A program made the translations under genes and the position numbers. Shown here in pieces: positions 1-7,164 of a DNA stretch of 11,082 nucleotides. The stretch is from Alistipes sp. (GTDB lineage Bacteria > Bacteroidota > Bacteroidia > Bacteroidales > Rikenellaceae). The notes beneath the pieces are model-generated. The model saw only the letters and a list, made by a program, of their open reading frames with translations. It did no database searches and was not told where the DNA came from. The stretch covers positions 1 to 11,082 of the forward strand of contig JAFOXS010000177.1 in assembly GCA_017391665.1 (NCBI GenBank), in the 5' to 3' direction. Numbering within the stretch: position 1 is the first letter of the stretch; each line of letters starts with the position of its first letter.

Positions 1-1494
1 CTTGCCCTGCAGCACTACCGCTCATTTATGGAGCGCCTGCGCGACTTCCCTGTGCGTGTGGAGTATCTCAACCGCTCGAAGACTGCAAAGCAGACGCGCG
101 AGATTGCTGCCGATCTGGAGGCGGGCAAGATTGATATTCTGATTGGTACTCATAAGATATTGGGTAAACAGATCAAGTTCAAGGATCTGGGTCTGCTCAT
201 CATCGACGAGGAGCAGAAGTTTGGCGTTGCTGCCAAGGAGAAACTCACGCAGATGAGTGTGAATGTCGATACGCTCACCCTTACGGCTACACCCATTCCG
301 CGTACGCTGCAGTTTTCTCTTATGGGTTCGCGCGATCTGTCGGTGATTTCGACCGCGCCGCCTAACCGTCAGCCTATTCTTACCGAGTCGCATATCTTCT
401 CCGAGGATATTATCCGCGATGCTATCGAGGAGGAGCTCTCACGAGGCGGACAGGTCTATTTTGTTAATAACCGCGTTGAGGATCTTTTGACCCTGCAGGG
501 GTTGATTACACGCCTCTGCCCGAAGGCGAGGGTCGCCGTAGGACATGGCAAGATGCCATCGGAGCAGTTGGAGAAGTTGATCATGGATTTTATATATGGT
601 GAGTTCGATGTGCTGGTGGCAACAACCATTGTTGAGAGTGGTATCGATATCCCCAATGCCAATACTATTATTATAAATAATGCACACTACTACGGTCTGA
701 GCGATCTGCATCAGCTGCGTGGTCGTGTGGGACGTAGTAATCGCAAGGCTTATTGCTATCTGATAACACCTCCCGAGGAGCTTCTTTCGAGCGACGCACG
801 TCGTCGTCTGCGTGCCATTGAGGAGTTCTCGGATCTGGGCTCGGGATTTAATATTGCCATGCAGGATCTGGATATCCGCGGAGCGGGTAATCTGCTTGGT
901 GCCGAGCAGAGCGGTTTTATTGCCGACATAGGTTTTGAAACGTATCAAAAGATTATGCGTCAGGCTATTGCCGAGTTGCGCGCCGAGGGTCTCGATGTAG
1001 AGGGTCTGAGCGACGAGGAGGCACAGACCGTAAAGACCCAGACCTATATCGACGATGCAATAATCGAGATCGATATGCTGGCCGAGTTGCCCGATTCGTA
1101 TGTGCGTCAGGCAGCCGAGAAGCTTCGCCTGTATCGTGAGTTGGATGCAATACACAAGGAGGAGGATCTTGTGGCCTTCGAGTCGCGCCTTGTCGATCGT
1201 TTTGGTGCATTGCCCGAGGCGGCGCGAGAGTTGCTCAATGTCGTACGTCTGCGTTGGGAGGCAGTGCGTCTGGGTATGGAGCGCGTGAAGGTGAAGAATG
1301 GATTGATGATTATCCACTTCGTAGGTGAGCAGAATTCGCCCTACTACAAGAGCGACATTTTTATGAATCTGCTGCGTACAATAACCGCGCAGCCCGATCG
1401 ATTTGTCCTCAAACAACACAATAATCGTCTGGCTATGACCGTTAGAAGAGTAAATAATGTAGCCGAGGCCGTTGCCGTTTTGCGAAACCTATAA
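1..1494 (+). CDS. mfd: Transcription-repair coupling factor Mfd, C-terminal part (5' end outside the window)
   Basis: Mfd is a superfamily 2 DNA translocase. It pushes stalled RNA polymerase off DNA lesions and recruits UvrA for nucleotide excision repair. The frame is open from base 1, so the first ATG inside it (28) is not the start. The 497 codons present are a bit under half of the usual 1,100-1,200-residue protein. Visible helicase motifs are the Walker B box DEEQ (205-216), TATPIPRTL (283-309), VESGIDIPN (631-657) and QLRGRVGR (712-735). Roughly 1030-1290 matches the C-terminal TRCF domain, which masks the UvrA-binding surface in the full-length family. The sequence reads DEEQKFGV where E. 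coli has DEEHRFGV. The RecA-like core without a wedge-domain RecG layout, followed by the TRCF tail, favours Mfd over RecG. The gene ends 5 bases before coaX, so the two are probably co-transcribed. Confidence 0.96.
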   Translation, partial: LALQHYRSFMERLRDFPVRVEYLNRSKTAKQTREIAADLEAGKIDILIGTHKILGKQIKFKDLGLLIIDEEQKFGVAAKEKLTQMSVNVDTLTLTATPIPRTLQFSLMGSRDLSVISTAPPNRQPILTESHIFSEDIIRDAIEEELSRGGQVYFVNNRVEDLLTLQGLITRLCPKARVAVGHGKMPSEQLEKLIMDFIYGEFDVLVATTIVESGIDIPNANTIIINNAHYYGLSDLHQLRGRVGRSNRKAYCYLITPPEELLSSDARRRLRAIEEFSDLGSGFNIAMQDLDIRGAGNLLGAEQSGFIADIGFETYQKIMRQAIAELRAEGLDVEGLSDEEAQTVKTQTYIDDAIIEIDMLAELPDSYVRQAAEKLRLYRELDAIHKEEDLVAFESRLVDRFGALPEAARELLNVVRLRWEAVRLGMERVKVKNGLMIIHFVGEQNSPYYKSDIFMNLLRTITAQPDRFVLKQHNNRLAMTVRRVNNVAEAVAVLRNL

Positions 1495-1499
1495 CTCGA

Positions 1500-2249
1500 A
1501 TGAAGATGAATCTGGTAGTGGATATCGGGAATACACTCATTAAGGTGGCTGTGGTGGAAGACGCTGATGTGCTTCTGTCGCAGGCTTTTGCGTCGGTAGA
1601 GGAGCTGCCAGTGGCTGCGCTGAAGGAACAGTTCCCTGAACTGCGACACGCTATCGTGGCATCTACTGGAGAGGATACTCTTCGTGTGGCTGAGATATTG
1701 CGCCGCGAGGGCCTGCAGGTGCTGGAGATGACCTCGCTTACCCCAACACCTATCGGAAACGATTATCTCACACCCGCAACCCTGGGCGTTGATCGTTTGG
1801 CGGCGGCTGTTGCAGCCGTTGAGGTTATGGGATGCAGGGATTGTCTGATTGTTGATTTTGGCACCGCGATTACGATCGATCTGGTGGAGAATGGCACGTT
1901 CCGTGGCGGTAATATTTCACCCGGCATGACGACTCGTTTTAGAGCTTTGCATGACTACACCCGTCGCCTGCCCGAGTGCTCGCCCACTGAGCAGATTCTG
2001 GAGGTTGGCCGCACCACGCATCAGGCCATCGAGCAGGGCGTAATGCAAGGCATTGTGAATGAAATTGAGGGCTATATTACGGGATTTATGCAGTCGAATG
2101 CAAAATTATCGTTAATTTTTACGGGTGGAGATGCAAAATATTTTGTTAAACGAATTAAAAATGCGAAATTTGCCAAATGTGATCTGGTATTTTGCGGATT
2201 GAACAGAATTTTAGAGTACAATGCAAGCATTGAAGACGAACGTTTTTAA
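1500..2249 (+). CDS. coaX: Type III pantothenate kinase
   Basis: This enzyme phosphorylates pantothenate with ATP, the first step of coenzyme A synthesis, in the cytoplasm. The protein has 249 residues, about normal for type III kinases. Family motifs seen are the phosphate-binding DIGNT (residues 8-12), GVDR (96-99, where D98 fits the catalytic aspartate), DFGTA (119-123), GGNISPG (136-142) and TGGDA (208-212). Together they place it in the ASKHA-fold CoaX family rather than CoaA or the eukaryotic-type enzyme. The start is the ATG at 1500; an alternative ATG two codons later (1506) gives nearly the same protein. The last 40 or so codons are markedly A/T-rich and use AAA for lysine, whereas earlier codons favour AAG. 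The last 29 bases overlap the next gene in another frame, which suggests translational coupling. Confidence 0.96.
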   Translation: MKMNLVVDIGNTLIKVAVVEDADVLLSQAFASVEELPVAALKEQFPELRHAIVASTGEDTLRVAEILRREGLQVLEMTSLTPTPIGNDYLTPATLGVDRLAAAVAAVEVMGCRDCLIVDFGTAITIDLVENGTFRGGNISPGMTTRFRALHDYTRRLPECSPTEQILEVGRTTHQAIEQGVMQGIVNEIEGYITGFMQSNAKLSLIFTGGDAKYFVKRIKNAKFAKCDLVFCGLNRILEYNASIEDERF

Positions 2250-3594
2250 AACTATTATAGCCATATTATTGCTCCTGCCAATGGGCGCCAAGGCGCAGAC
2301 ATTAGTGAGTAGCGTAAATACATATTCACCCTACTCGATGTACGGCATGGGTGAGTTGACCACCAAGGGAAATGTGATTCAGCGTTCGATGGGTGGTATG
2401 GGCATAGCAATGTGGACCAATAACATGGTCAATGTGTTGAACCCCGCAGCATTTGCACTGACTCCCCAGAAGAGTTTTCTCTTCAACTTTGGAATGGAGG
2501 GCGGTCATTTCCGCAACAGCCAGACCAAGTATGGCGCTAATAATAGCATTGAAACAGCATACAACACTGTCAATATTCACGACATAGCATTCCAGATGCC
2601 TTTGGCGAAGAATCTGGGCTTTGGTTTCAGCCTGACGCCTTACAGCAATGTGGGCTATACGATGTACGGCGACGATCTGTCACAGGATATCGCAGGTAAT
2701 ATTGGTCGCGTAAGCTACGAGTATATGGGCGACGGCGATGTTACGGAGGTGAAGTTCGGTGTGGGCTGGAAGCCTGTCAACAGTGTTGCGGTAGGTGTCT
2801 CAGCGATCTATTACTGGGGTAATATTGAGCGCAGCTACGAGACACAGGTTAAGAATATCACCGGTAACGGTTCGTTCTCATCAACGCTGGGTGTTGATAC
2901 ATACGATGTCTCACGCTTTAAGTTGCAGGCAGGTATCATGTGGAACCCGATTTATCGCGACGACCGCATCCTGACTCTCGCGGCCACATACGATTTGGGT
3001 GGTCCGATGAAGCCGAAGATGTTCAAGCATGTGTATGTGGACAACGTTCTTAACTCTGTAGTACGTCAGGAGGAGGATAATGCGCTGCCTTTGCGATTGC
3101 CTCATCAGGTGGCGGCTGGATTCTTCTACCAGACGTTGAAGGTTCGCTTTGGTGCTGACTATGTATATCAGAACTGGGGTACACAGAATACTGACTTTGC
3201 CGAGAGTGGTGGCCCTGGTATAAATGTAGCCTACACCGATACGCATACGATCAAGGCAGGTTTTGAGCTCGTGCCCCGTTATTCGGACGTAGCGCATTAT
3301 ATGAACCGTATGGCTTACCGCGTAGGTGCACGATATGGAGATTATTACCAGACCTTCGGTGGTAGCCGAGTTAAACAATATGCCGTAACTGCGGGTATCG
3401 GTTTGCCGATTCGACTGTTTGGCCGCTCGTCGGTGGATTTGGGCTTTGAGTTTGGCATGCGTCGACCCGATAGCGACACGGTGATGATCGGTAACGAGAT
3501 GGTGGGCATGATTAAGCAGACATATTATAAGATGTCGATTGGCCTTAATCTGTTTGGTGAGGATCGTTGGTTCGTACGTCATAAGTTTGATTAA
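2221..3594 (+). CDS. Putative outer-membrane beta-barrel protein, FadL/PorV-like
   Basis: A 457-residue exported protein. Residues 1-25 form a signal peptide: basic start, hydrophobic core TIIAILLLLP, and a likely cleavage after AKA (23-25) with Q26 as the first mature residue. The mature part is rich in alternating, aromatic- and glycine-containing strands, as in beta-barrels. It carries an early NPAAF block (74-78) like that near the N-terminus of FadL/OmpP1/PorV-type barrels, and it ends in short strands closing with WFVRHKFD. The ATG at 2221 is chosen although it overlaps coaX by 29 bases. The next in-frame ATG (codon 21) lies beyond the hydrophobic core and would destroy the signal peptide. 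The substrate is unknown: the fold class suggests transport of hydrophobic compounds or a surface-assembly role, but the sequence does not decide. The envelope genes downstream support an envelope function. Confidence 0.75.
   Translation: MQALKTNVFKTIIAILLLLPMGAKAQTLVSSVNTYSPYSMYGMGELTTKGNVIQRSMGGMGIAMWTNNMVNVLNPAAFALTPQKSFLFNFGMEGGHFRNSQTKYGANNSIETAYNTVNIHDIAFQMPLAKNLGFGFSLTPYSNVGYTMYGDDLSQDIAGNIGRVSYEYMGDGDVTEVKFGVGWKPVNSVAVGVSAIYYWGNIERSYETQVKNITGNGSFSSTLGVDTYDVSRFKLQAGIMWNPIYRDDRILTLAATYDLGGPMKPKMFKHVYVDNVLNSVVRQEEDNALPLRLPHQVAAGFFYQTLKVRFGADYVYQNWGTQNTDFAESGGPGINVAYTDTHTIKAGFELVPRYSDVAHYMNRMAYRVGARYGDYYQTFGGSRVKQYAVTAGIGLPIRLFGRSSVDLGFEFGMRRPDSDTVMIGNEMVGMIKQTYYKMSIGLNLFGEDRWFVRHKFD
3582..3589 (+). 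promoter_or_regulatory. Candidate -7 promoter element upstream of the TPR gene
   Basis: TAAGTTTG matches the Bacteroidota -7 consensus TAnnTTTG exactly. It lies over the last codons of the barrel gene and would start transcription around 3593-3597, giving an A/T-rich leader of about 70 bases before the ATG at 3666. A TTTG lies upstream at 3553-3556, but its 25-base spacing is longer than the usual 19-21, so the -33 element is poor. An internal promoter would fit the distinctive codon use of the TPR gene. Confidence 0.4.
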
Positions 3595-3665
3595 CGACCG
3601 AGAAGAGAAATAGGAGAGAAATAAGCATAAAAATTTTTAACTAAACTAATAAACCTCTTAATTAC

Positions 3666-5006
3666 ATGAAAAGTTTAAAATTGATTTTGGCCGTTGCTTT
3701 TGCTGCGATGAGCTTCTCAGCAATGGCACAGGTGAACTACGATGACGCTCGTTATGCCGTATGGGGCGAGAATGCAGAGCAGCGTAAGAGCAACATGCTT
3801 GCAAACCAGTTCCTCAAGGAGTCAGTTGACAACAAGGACTACAAGGCTGCAGCAGGTTACTTGAAGCAGTTGCTTGATCAGGCTCCCAAGGGTGCTCAGG
3901 GTATCTACACCAACGGTATCAAGCTCTACAAGACTCTTATCAACACAGCTAAGACTGAGGAGCAGCGTAACGTTTACATCGACTCTTTGCTCTATGTTTA
4001 CGATGTTCGTTTGCAGGCTTTTGCTAACCACTCTCGTTATGGTAAGGATTATATCCTTGACCGTAAGGCTCGTGAGTACCTCACCTACAAGCCCGAGGAT
4101 CGTGAGGGTGTTCGCAAGATCTTCACTGAGGCTATCGCTGCTACAGAGGAGAAGACCGGTAAGGCTAACCAGGAGTTGGTAGCTATCTACTTCTCTAACC
4201 TCTGCGAGGACTACAAGAACAACCTTGTTGACGCTACAATCGTTATCTCTGAGTACGATCGTTTCTCTCCCTTGTTCGAGGGCGCTGAGGGCGAGGCTGC
4301 TGAGTTGAAGAACCAGTTCGACACTGCTTTCGGTGCTTCAGGTGCTGCAAGCTGCGAGAACCTTGAGTCTCTCTTCTCAAAGAAGTTGGCTGAGAAGCCC
4401 GAGGATGTTGCTTTGCTCGGTCAGGCTGTATCGCTCATGTCACGTGCACAGTGCAACAGCGACTTCTTCTTCAACACTGCTGAGAAGTTCTACTCATTGA
4501 AGCCCTCTTCTGAGACTGCATTGTTCCTTGCACAGGGTTTCCAGGGTCGTAGCGAGTTCGATAAGGCTATGAAGTATTTGAACGAGGCTTTGGCAGCTGA
4601 GACTGACAACGCAGAGCGTGCAAAGCTCTACACTCGTATCGGTCTTATCAGCATCCAGACTGGTGATCACTCAAACGCTATGAACGCTGCTAAGGAGATC
4701 AAGACTCTTGAGCCTACAAACGGCTATGCTCCCTACATCATGGCGCAGTGCTATGCTGCAACAGCAAGTGGTGACTTCTCTGCACAGGCAGGTTACTGGG
4801 CAGCTTACGACACCATGAACCAGGCTATCGAGTTGCTCGGCTCTGAGCCCGCAATTCAGGAGGCTGCAAAGAAGATGGCATCTGCATACCGTGGTTCATT
4901 CCCCACAAAGGAGGAGTGCTTCTTCAACGAGGTATCTGCTGGTGCACGTTACACCGTAACCAAGGGCTTTGCAAGCGGTGTGAGCACAACTGTACGTTAC
5001 AGATAA
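3666..5006 (+). CDS. Secreted tetratricopeptide-repeat protein of unknown function
   Basis: A 446-residue protein with a clear signal peptide (residues 1-21, hydrophobic ILAVAFAAMSFSAMA, cleavage after AMA, Q22 first). There is no lipobox cysteine, so a soluble periplasmic protein is expected. The body is helical. The clearest TPR-like units are around residues 283-316 and 318-351, where pairs of helices carry small residues such as ALFLAQGFQGRSEFDKA. The tail 410-446 (beginning SFPTKEECFF, ending in a strand-like TTVRYR) is not TPR and may be a small beta segment. No catalytic motif is visible. TPR proteins act as binding scaffolds, so a partner in the envelope is likely, perhaps the upstream barrel or the LPS-export machinery; this is inference. 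Codon use is strongly biased (alanine nearly always GCT/GCA, lysine AAG, phenylalanine TTC, arginine CGT), which points to high expression. The stop is 9 bases before lptC. Confidence 0.85.
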   Translation: MKSLKLILAVAFAAMSFSAMAQVNYDDARYAVWGENAEQRKSNMLANQFLKESVDNKDYKAAAGYLKQLLDQAPKGAQGIYTNGIKLYKTLINTAKTEEQRNVYIDSLLYVYDVRLQAFANHSRYGKDYILDRKAREYLTYKPEDREGVRKIFTEAIAATEEKTGKANQELVAIYFSNLCEDYKNNLVDATIVISEYDRFSPLFEGAEGEAAELKNQFDTAFGASGAASCENLESLFSKKLAEKPEDVALLGQAVSLMSRAQCNSDFFFNTAEKFYSLKPSSETALFLAQGFQGRSEFDKAMKYLNEALAAETDNAERAKLYTRIGLISIQTGDHSNAMNAAKEIKTLEPTNGYAPYIMAQCYAATASGDFSAQAGYWAAYDTMNQAIELLGSEPAIQEAAKKMASAYRGSFPTKEECFFNEVSAGARYTVTKGFASGVSTTVRYR

Positions 5007-5015
5007 TACGTTGCG

Positions 5016-5789
5016 ATGATTATTCGCATGCTTAGACGATATTTAGCGGTAGCACTCCCTTTTCTGGGGAGTGCTATCTTGCTATTCTCATGTAATAAGC
5101 AACCGGCCGTGGTGCAGCCTGTGGCGACCGAAAAGGTGATGACCGAGTATAGTGAAAATATGTCGATCACCATGTCGGAGAACGGTCGCAAATCGTACCA
5201 TTTTGAGACCCCTCTTATCGAGGGTTATGGCACGGCGCACGATCCCTATCGTGAGTTCCGCAAGGGTGTGAAAATTACCATCTTTGATGAGGATACTGGA
5301 GCCGAGTCAGCCACATTGACGGCAAACTATGCCATTTTTTATGAGGATCGTAAGTTGTGGGAGGCCAAGGGCGATGTTGTAGCAACAAATTCGGATGGCC
5401 GCCAACTCTTCACCTCGCAACTTTTCTGGAATCAGGCCACGCATAAGGTCTATTCCAATGTCGATTCGAAGATCGTGGATGGTGACGAGGTGCACCATTG
5501 CGAGGGCTTCGAGAGCGATGAGCAGATGAAGGAGTGGACATACCGTAAGTTGAAGGGTGTGACCTATATCGATGATGAGGATCTGTCAAAGAATTCAGCC
5601 GATTCACTCGCATCGGATAATACTGCCACAAAAACTCCTGCTGCCGCACCTGCTTCAACGCCTAAACCTGCGACTAAAACAAAGTCTGCGCCAGCGCTTC
5701 AGATGCCTGCTGCCAAGCCTATAGAGGAGCGCCGCAAGCCTGCGACTGTTACAGAAATTCAGCCGCTTAGAATAACCGAAAAACAATAG
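5016..5789 (+). CDS. lptC: LptC-like lipoprotein of the LPS export machinery
   Basis: LptC passes lipopolysaccharide from the inner-membrane LptB2FG extractor to the periplasmic LptA bridge. Here it is a predicted lipoprotein: the N-terminal hydrophobic segment (residues 10-25) ends in a lipobox, LFSC, with C26 as the lipidated cysteine. Lipidation is common in Bacteroidota LptC, whereas E. coli LptC has a membrane helix. Residues about 45-185 form the OstA/LptC-type beta-jellyroll; recognisable pieces are ANYAIFYEDRKLWEAKGDVV (103-122), the following SQLFWN, and CEGFESDEQMKEW. Residues about 190-257 are a low-complexity Ala/Pro/Thr/Lys tail that makes the protein longer than the usual 190-200 residues. 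The ATG at 5016 is used; ATG 5028 is also possible and keeps the lipobox. A strong hairpin lies inside codons 11-21. The next gene follows after 8 bases. Confidence 0.85.
   Translation: MIIRMLRRYLAVALPFLGSAILLFSCNKQPAVVQPVATEKVMTEYSENMSITMSENGRKSYHFETPLIEGYGTAHDPYREFRKGVKITIFDEDTGAESATLTANYAIFYEDRKLWEAKGDVVATNSDGRQLFTSQLFWNQATHKVYSNVDSKIVDGDEVHHCEGFESDEQMKEWTYRKLKGVTYIDDEDLSKNSADSLASDNTATKTPAAAPASTPKPATKTKSAPALQMPAAKPIEERRKPATVTEIQPLRITEKQ
5048..5078 (+). other. Strong hairpin inside the 5' coding region of lptC
   Basis: Bases 5048-5059 pair with 5067-5078: 12 base pairs including one G-U, with a 7-base loop (TTTTCTG). The core arm AGCACTCCC (5051-5059) is matched perfectly by GGGAGTGCT (5067-5075). 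No T-run follows, so it is not a standard intrinsic terminator. It sits 41 bases after the TPR stop and 32 bases after the lptC start. It could protect the 3' end of the TPR message or slow lptC translation; this is inference. Confidence 0.65.
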
Positions 5790-5797
5790 GATATAAC

Positions 5798-7072
5798 ATG
5801 GAATCTGCGGATCTCATACATTCGTTAATCATCATTTGCGTGATGCTGATATTGTCGGCATTCTTCTCGGGTATGGAGATTGCTTTCTTGAGCAAGAATC
5901 GTCTGCGCGAGGAGATCGACCGCAAGCAGAGTCCTATGTTCGACTTTATCGCTCAACTATTTGAGCGCCAATCGGGACAATACATCACCACCATTCTGGT
6001 GGGAAACAATATATGCCTTGTAATCTACTCTCTCTACATGTCTATCGTGCTGCGTTTTGTGGCATCGATGGCGGGTTGGGAGAATATGACCAGTAGCGGG
6101 GCAGTACTCTTTGAGACTATCGTCTCGACTATCACCATTCTCTTCTGCGGAGAGTTTATCCCCAAGTCGATTATTAAGAATAATCCCAACTTCTATTACA
6201 AGATCTTCTCTCCCGTATTGTATTGCTTCTATCTGTTCCTCTATCCGCTGGCGATTCTTACCACCGCTATGTCGTATGGTATCTTGCGATTGTTTGGCCG
6301 TAAGCATAGTAGCGGCGAGGCTGACTACACCTTCAATCGCGAGGATCTGGTGAATCTGGTCGATGGCGAGAGTGTCGAACTGCAGCAGGAGGATGAGGAT
6401 GAGATAAAACTTTTCCAGAACGCTCTGGACTTTGCCGACCTGCGCGTGCGTGATTGCATGGTATCGCGTGTGGATGTCGAGGCCGTAGATATAAATATCT
6501 CAATAGAGGAGCTTACTGGACGCTTCGTAGAGTCGAAATATTCGCGCATATTTGTGTGGCGCGATACAATCGATACCATTGTAGGTTATGTAAATTCAAA
6601 GAGCCTGTTCAATAACCCTGCGTGTGTCGAGGATGTGCTTATGCAGGTCGATTATGTTGCCGAGACGATGCCTTTGCAGCTTTTGTTGCAGCATTTTATC
6701 AAGCGTAAGGCGAGTGTAGCTGTTGTGCTCGATGAGTTCGGAGGTACGGCCGGCATCATATCTATGGAGGATGTGCTGGAGCAGATTTTCGGCGATATCG
6801 AGGATGAGCACGATGTGCCCGAGGGCGTGGAGAAGCGCGTGGGCGAGAATGAGTATGTGCTGTCGTGCCGTCTGGAGGTGGAGTATCTTAACGAGCGCTA
6901 TGATCTTGATATTGAGGAGAGTGACGAGTACGATACGCTGGCCGGATTTATCATCGCCACCTATGATGGCATCCCCTCATCGGGTACAATCATCGAGACT
7001 GGCGGACTGGAAATTAAGGTCCTTCGCACGACGCGCACCAGAGTGGAATTGGCTCGCGTGAAAAAGCGATAG
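5798..7072 (+). CDS. CNNM/CorC-type membrane protein with CBS pair (hemolysin-family, GldE-like)
   Basis: A 424-residue inner-membrane protein with the classic three-part layout. The DUF21/CNNM transmembrane domain covers about residues 5-165, with hydrophobic segments near 7-29, 64-90, 102-122 and 136-158 and the conserved early block AFFSGMEIAF (21-30). A CBS-domain pair covers about 217-336; it opens with CMVSR (220-224) and its second CBS contains LDEFGGTAGI (311-320) and EDVLEQIFGDI. A C-terminal CorC_HlyC domain follows at about 345-424. Family members are linked to magnesium/cobalt efflux or homeostasis; the 'hemolysin' name is historical. Bacteroidota homologues are often annotated as GldE, but there is no gliding gene cluster here, so no symbol is given. 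The start ATG lies 8 bases after lptC, consistent with one operon. The gene uses mixed codons, unlike the genes on either side of the lptC-CNNM pair. Confidence 0.93.
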   Translation: MESADLIHSLIIICVMLILSAFFSGMEIAFLSKNRLREEIDRKQSPMFDFIAQLFERQSGQYITTILVGNNICLVIYSLYMSIVLRFVASMAGWENMTSSGAVLFETIVSTITILFCGEFIPKSIIKNNPNFYYKIFSPVLYCFYLFLYPLAILTTAMSYGILRLFGRKHSSGEADYTFNREDLVNLVDGESVELQQEDEDEIKLFQNALDFADLRVRDCMVSRVDVEAVDINISIEELTGRFVESKYSRIFVWRDTIDTIVGYVNSKSLFNNPACVEDVLMQVDYVAETMPLQLLLQHFIKRKASVAVVLDEFGGTAGIISMEDVLEQIFGDIEDEHDVPEGVEKRVGENEYVLSCRLEVEYLNERYDLDIEESDEYDTLAGFIIATYDGIPSSGTIIETGGLEIKVLRTTRTRVELARVKKR

Positions 7073-7114
7073 CAAAAATATGCCTAATAATATGGTCATT
7101 AAGAATAATTTTAC

Positions 7115-7122
7115 TATCTTTG
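7115..7122 (+). promoter_or_regulatory. Candidate -7 promoter element for the PpiD-like gene
   Basis: TATCTTTG is an exact TAnnTTTG match in the 92-base gap between the CNNM gene and the foldase gene. Transcription would start near 7126-7130, leaving a 35-40 base, A/T-rich leader without a Shine-Dalgarno sequence, as is usual in Bacteroidota. The -33 element is not clear; the best-spaced bases around 7091-7095 (TATGG) are weak. A separate promoter fits the different codon use of the gene. Confidence 0.6.
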
Positions 7123-7164
7123 ATGGTTCAATTTTGGATTAATAAAATAAAACAATAAAATTTT

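Noticed and set aside
439..1419. Long open frame on the minus strand opposite mfd (326 codons)
   Set aside because: It lies wholly inside the strongly supported mfd frame, resembles no family and has no promoter or neighbours. It mirrors the codon bias of the real gene.
2911..3582. 223-codon minus-strand frame opposite the barrel gene
   Set aside because: Its protein is histidine-, isoleucine- and threonine-rich with no motif, typical of the antisense of a beta-rich gene. The plus-strand frame has a signal peptide and barrel features.
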